A stretch of 16,677 nt of DNA from CACPJA01 sp964629335 (lineage in GTDB: Bacteria > Pseudomonadota > Gammaproteobacteria > Steroidobacterales > UBA11654). Both the position numbers and the translations under genes were made by a program. The notes beneath the pieces are model-generated. The model made no database searches. It saw only the letters and a program-made list of their open reading frames with translations, and was not told the DNA's origin. The DNA lies in contig CAZVRH010000029.1 in the NCBI GenBank assembly GCA_964629335.1, positions 1-16,677 of the forward strand. The letters are read 5' to 3'. Each line of letters starts with the position of its first letter. The first letter of the stretch is position 1. This document shows, one piece after another, positions 14,377 to 16,677 of this stretch.

Positions 14377-15909
14377 CTATATTTTCTCTCCTAATAGCTT
14401 CCCGTACGTAAGTGCTGGTGTAACACCCATCCCATTGACATAGGCGCTCCCAGAAGTTGCTCCAAAGCCGATAACTTCTCCTATCGCATAGAGGTTCTTG
14501 ATTGGTTCTCCTGAAGGTTTTATAACTTCAAAATTTCCATTAACTCCTAATCCGGCAAAAGAACACAGACTCCAACCGCTCATCCTGATGGAATAGAACG
14601 GACCCTCTTGTATAGGTAGAGGACGATGCTTCCTGCCAAATGCATCTGCACGTTTGTTGCTAAGATTGTCATTGTATTCTTGAACATCGGATTCAAGATT
14701 AAGTGGGTGCAACCCAGTTTTTATAGCCAGATCTCTAATACTGGAAGCAGTTTTAAACATAAGTTGGTTGTTGGATTCATTGATGATTCTTTTATTCGGC
14801 CAGTCATAAATCATTTGAGGCATCTCGTTAAGCATTTTTTGATCCAGGATGGCCCAGTGTCTATGAGCAGATTGATCACCGATACGATGCTCTATGTGAT
14901 CAATACTTTGGTGATCTTCTTGGACAAAGCGTTTTCCTTCCGAGTTGACTAAGATTTCCCAAGGTAATCGTTCGATCGCATTCCTTACAACTCCGTAAGG
15001 CGTGGAGGGCACTTTATCGTCCGATAGAATCATTCCATAGAGAGGCGAATATTTTTCTCCGCCTCTAAGATAACCTCCCACTGACTGACCTAGAATAAGT
15101 CCGGTTCCTTGACTTTGGGGGTAGGCCATTTGGCAATATAGTGGGACCCCATGTAATTCTTCATAAAGTCTAGGGTTAGAGGCACAGCCCCCTGAAGCTA
15201 AAATCACCTTTTGACCTCTGTATTCCAGAAGCTTGCCCTCATTATTCTCAACGAGCACTCCTTTGATCCCGCCATCCGAAGATTGAATAAGATCGCTTGC
15301 ACTTGTTTCTAAGAGCACGGTAATAGAACCTTTGCTGATCTCTTGTTCAACAATTGGCTTTAAGACATTTAATATCGCTATCCCTCCACCCCAAGGACTG
15401 GTGCTTCCTTTAGGTCCTTGTTGATATCGTGCTACCGAGAAAGCATCGTGAGCCATTTTTTTAACCGGGTGATTTTCAAAAATAGTGTATCCGTTTTTTG
15501 CAAGCCAGTTAATTGTCGGACCCGCATTATCAACAAGAATCCTTGTAAGAATGGGATCGGAGGAATTATTATTAATTCTCATAATATCCTCGTAGTGCTG
15601 ATCGGGTGAGTCCTGAATCCCTTTTCTTTCCTGAAAAACAGTACCGGCTCCTGAAATTTGTCCTGTAGATACAAATAAGGTGCCGCCTATCACTGAAGCT
15701 TTTTCAATAACCAATACTTTCAAACCGCGTTTGGCAGCAAAGATGGCTGCCGGCAGTCCAGCGGTGCCTCCACCAATTACAATTACATCCCAATGATCTT
15801 TAGCTAAGGCGGCTTGATAAGGGTAGGGTAGAACAGCAGTACTTAATAGACTTGTGCTGTATCTGAGAAATTCTCTTTTAGTTAATCGTAGGTTGCCCGG
15901 TGAGAACAT
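14377..15909 (-). CDS. FAD-dependent dehydrogenase, fumarate reductase/ketosteroid dehydrogenase flavoprotein type, possibly exported
   Basis: The 510-aa protein has the Rossmann FAD motif DVIVIGGGTAG at 41-51 with Glu69 closing it, then GGTLFVSTGQISGAG at 75-89. It ends with the FAD-binding NLYAIGEVIG and GSAYVNGMGVTPALTYGKLLGEKI typical of the FrdA/flavocytochrome c/ketosteroid dehydrogenase family. Substrate is unknown. The N terminus TKREFLRYSTSLLSTAVLP resembles a Tat signal with Lys-Arg in place of Arg-Arg (11-12), followed by a weak hydrophobic stretch and AALA before the mature start. This suggests export with FAD bound, but is not certain. No heme-binding CxxCH is present. Its start lies 32 bp inside the upstream DUF3604 gene, so the two are co-transcribed and probably translationally linked. 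Confidence 0.85.
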   Translation of the reverse strand: MFSPGNLRLTKREFLRYSTSLLSTAVLPYPYQAALAKDHWDVIVIGGGTAGLPAAIFAAKRGLKVLVIEKASVIGGTLFVSTGQISGAGTVFQERKGIQDSPDQHYEDIMRINNNSSDPILTRILVDNAGPTINWLAKNGYTIFENHPVKKMAHDAFSVARYQQGPKGSTSPWGGGIAILNVLKPIVEQEISKGSITVLLETSASDLIQSSDGGIKGVLVENNEGKLLEYRGQKVILASGGCASNPRLYEELHGVPLYCQMAYPQSQGTGLILGQSVGGYLRGGEKYSPLYGMILSDDKVPSTPYGVVRNAIERLPWEILVNSEGKRFVQEDHQSIDHIEHRIGDQSAHRHWAILDQKMLNEMPQMIYDWPNKRIINESNNQLMFKTASSIRDLAIKTGLHPLNLESDVQEYNDNLSNKRADAFGRKHRPLPIQEGPFYSIRMSGWSLCSFAGLGVNGNFEVIKPSGEPIKNLYAIGEVIGFGATSGSAYVNGMGVTPALTYGKLLGEKI

Positions 15910-16677
15910 TGTTTGTCTCTAGGTCAGTGTTAGGTTCATCAACAATTGTCGCAACAACCTCTTTTTCTTTGTAATCAACAAAAATAGGCGAAGACCATGC
16001 CCGATGACCGCCTGGCCCAAGACACTGATCGGTATAATCTAGACGGTAATCAGCATGACAAGGGTCGACAGAAATTGCATTGCCTTCATCGTCAAATTTT
16101 GTCCGTAAGTTACTGCCATTAACTAATGGCGTATTTTCTTCAATAACTCTTGCGTAATAAACAGTGTCTCTTGAATTCATTTTGAATTCATCGTCAGTAA
16201 ACTCCACATTGCATTCAACACTTTCAGGATCGCATGAAAAGCTTTTCCAAACATCTTCAATAAGATTAATAGGATCTTCATCAGAATTGATCTGAGGCTT
16301 GATTCGAATGATTTCAATTCGTTCTAAGCGGTATCGATCATCGGAAGGGTGGTAACATTCATTATCAGCCAGTTTTTCCAGTCGTCTGCTTGTTAAGGCT
16401 TCCTTAACATAATCAGGGCAACCTGGTAACTGTTTGAACGATCCCATAGCTTTTACTCTAAATGTTGGATTCTCAGATTGCTGTGTTGTAGAACCCATGG
16501 GTAAGACACCGCTTTCATGTATTAAATCGAACCAGACTAGGATCCTGTGCCCGGTGGTTGCAAAGACCTCTTTTCGTTTCATGGCTTGCCATATTGAATT
16601 TCGGTCACGACCTTCTGAGTGGACTGCCATTAATCCACCAAGAGTGAAAAAACTCATTTGTCGTTCGGTATCAATAA
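15878..16677 (-). CDS. DUF3604 protein, C-terminal part (5' end outside window)
   Basis: The frame is open from 16677 to its stop at 15878. The ATG at 16655-16657 is internal: IDTERQ precedes it in frame with no stop, and it falls where family members are in mid-protein. Recognisable DUF3604 features are GGLMAVHSEGRDRNSIW followed by AMKRKEVFATTG (the conserved ATTG turn), RILVWFDL, MGS, GSFKQLPGCPD and the closing RAWSSPIFVDY. The 265 residues seen hold at least seven cysteines (for example FSCDPESVEC and DPCH), compatible with an extracytoplasmic protein with disulfides. Full-length members run to roughly 600-700 aa. DUF3604 has a PHP-like metal-hydrolase relationship but no established substrate. 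It overlaps the downstream flavoprotein gene by 32 bp. Confidence 0.82.
   Translation of the reverse strand, partial: IDTERQMSFFTLGGLMAVHSEGRDRNSIWQAMKRKEVFATTGHRILVWFDLIHESGVLPMGSTTQQSENPTFRVKAMGSFKQLPGCPDYVKEALTSRRLEKLADNECYHPSDDRYRLERIEIIRIKPQINSDEDPINLIEDVWKSFSCDPESVECNVEFTDDEFKMNSRDTVYYARVIEENTPLVNGSNLRTKFDDEGNAISVDPCHADYRLDYTDQCLGPGGHRAWSSPIFVDYKEKEVVATIVDEPNTDLETNNVLTGQPTIN

Noticed and set aside
16655..16657. ATG as the true start of the DUF3604 protein
   Set aside because: The frame continues upstream to the window edge without a stop, and the sequence after it matches the middle or C-terminal part of the family, so this Met is internal.
1..16677. tRNA genes, rRNA, CRISPR arrays, transposon ends or prophage genes
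   Set aside because: None seen by eye on either strand; gaps between genes are mostly under 110 bp and the one longer gap is the rne/rluC region.

Overview
The window reads as chromosomal DNA from an AT-rich, gene-dense gammaproteobacterium. A marine streamlined lineage such as SAR86 or a relative is my inference, drawn from low GC, very short intergenic gaps and small family members. No ribosomal RNA or marker protein fixes the lineage. Two blocks well known from Escherichia coli sit side by side. The first (1-4663) is rne(first codons) < > rluC, maf/yceF on the opposite strand, then yceD-rpmF-plsX-fabH, with the orientations seen in E. coli. The second (4734-10923) is a condensed form of the E. 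coli infA-aat-cydCD-trxB-lrp-ftsK-lolA-rarA-serS region: a small lipoprotein gene, infA and trxB on the minus strand, then ftsK, lolA, a VanZ-like gene and serS on the plus strand.

Region by region: 1-12 holds the first four codons of RNase E on the minus strand. 13-332 is the divergent rne/rluC control region and carries a long, hairpin-rich rne leader. 333-4663 combines rRNA modification (RluC), nucleotide sanitation (Maf), ribosome assembly (YceD, L32) and the start of phospholipid and fatty-acid synthesis (PlsX, FabH). The usual fabD-fabG-acpP genes do not follow fabH. 4734-6210 is a leftward unit trxB > infA > lipoprotein. 6318-10923 is a rightward unit, ftsK > lolA > vanZ-like > serS, covering chromosome segregation, lipoprotein trafficking, an unknown membrane protein and seryl-tRNA charging.

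The right third (10924-16677) is more accessory. It holds a large MscS-family channel with a periplasmic N-terminal domain, a protein resembling the ASCH fold, a DUF6580-like membrane protein with its own strong extended -10 promoter, and a leftward overlapping pair: a DUF3604 protein cut by the window edge, then an FAD-dependent dehydrogenase of the fumarate-reductase flavoprotein type. That pair looks slightly richer in GC by eye.

I see no tRNA, rRNA, CRISPR array, insertion sequence, phage gene or att site. Most of the window is housekeeping. The observations most worth checking are the rne leader, a probable ATT start for ftsK missed by ATG/GTG/TTG gene callers, and the DUF3604-flavoprotein pair. 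I do not find convincing evidence of a wholly new system.
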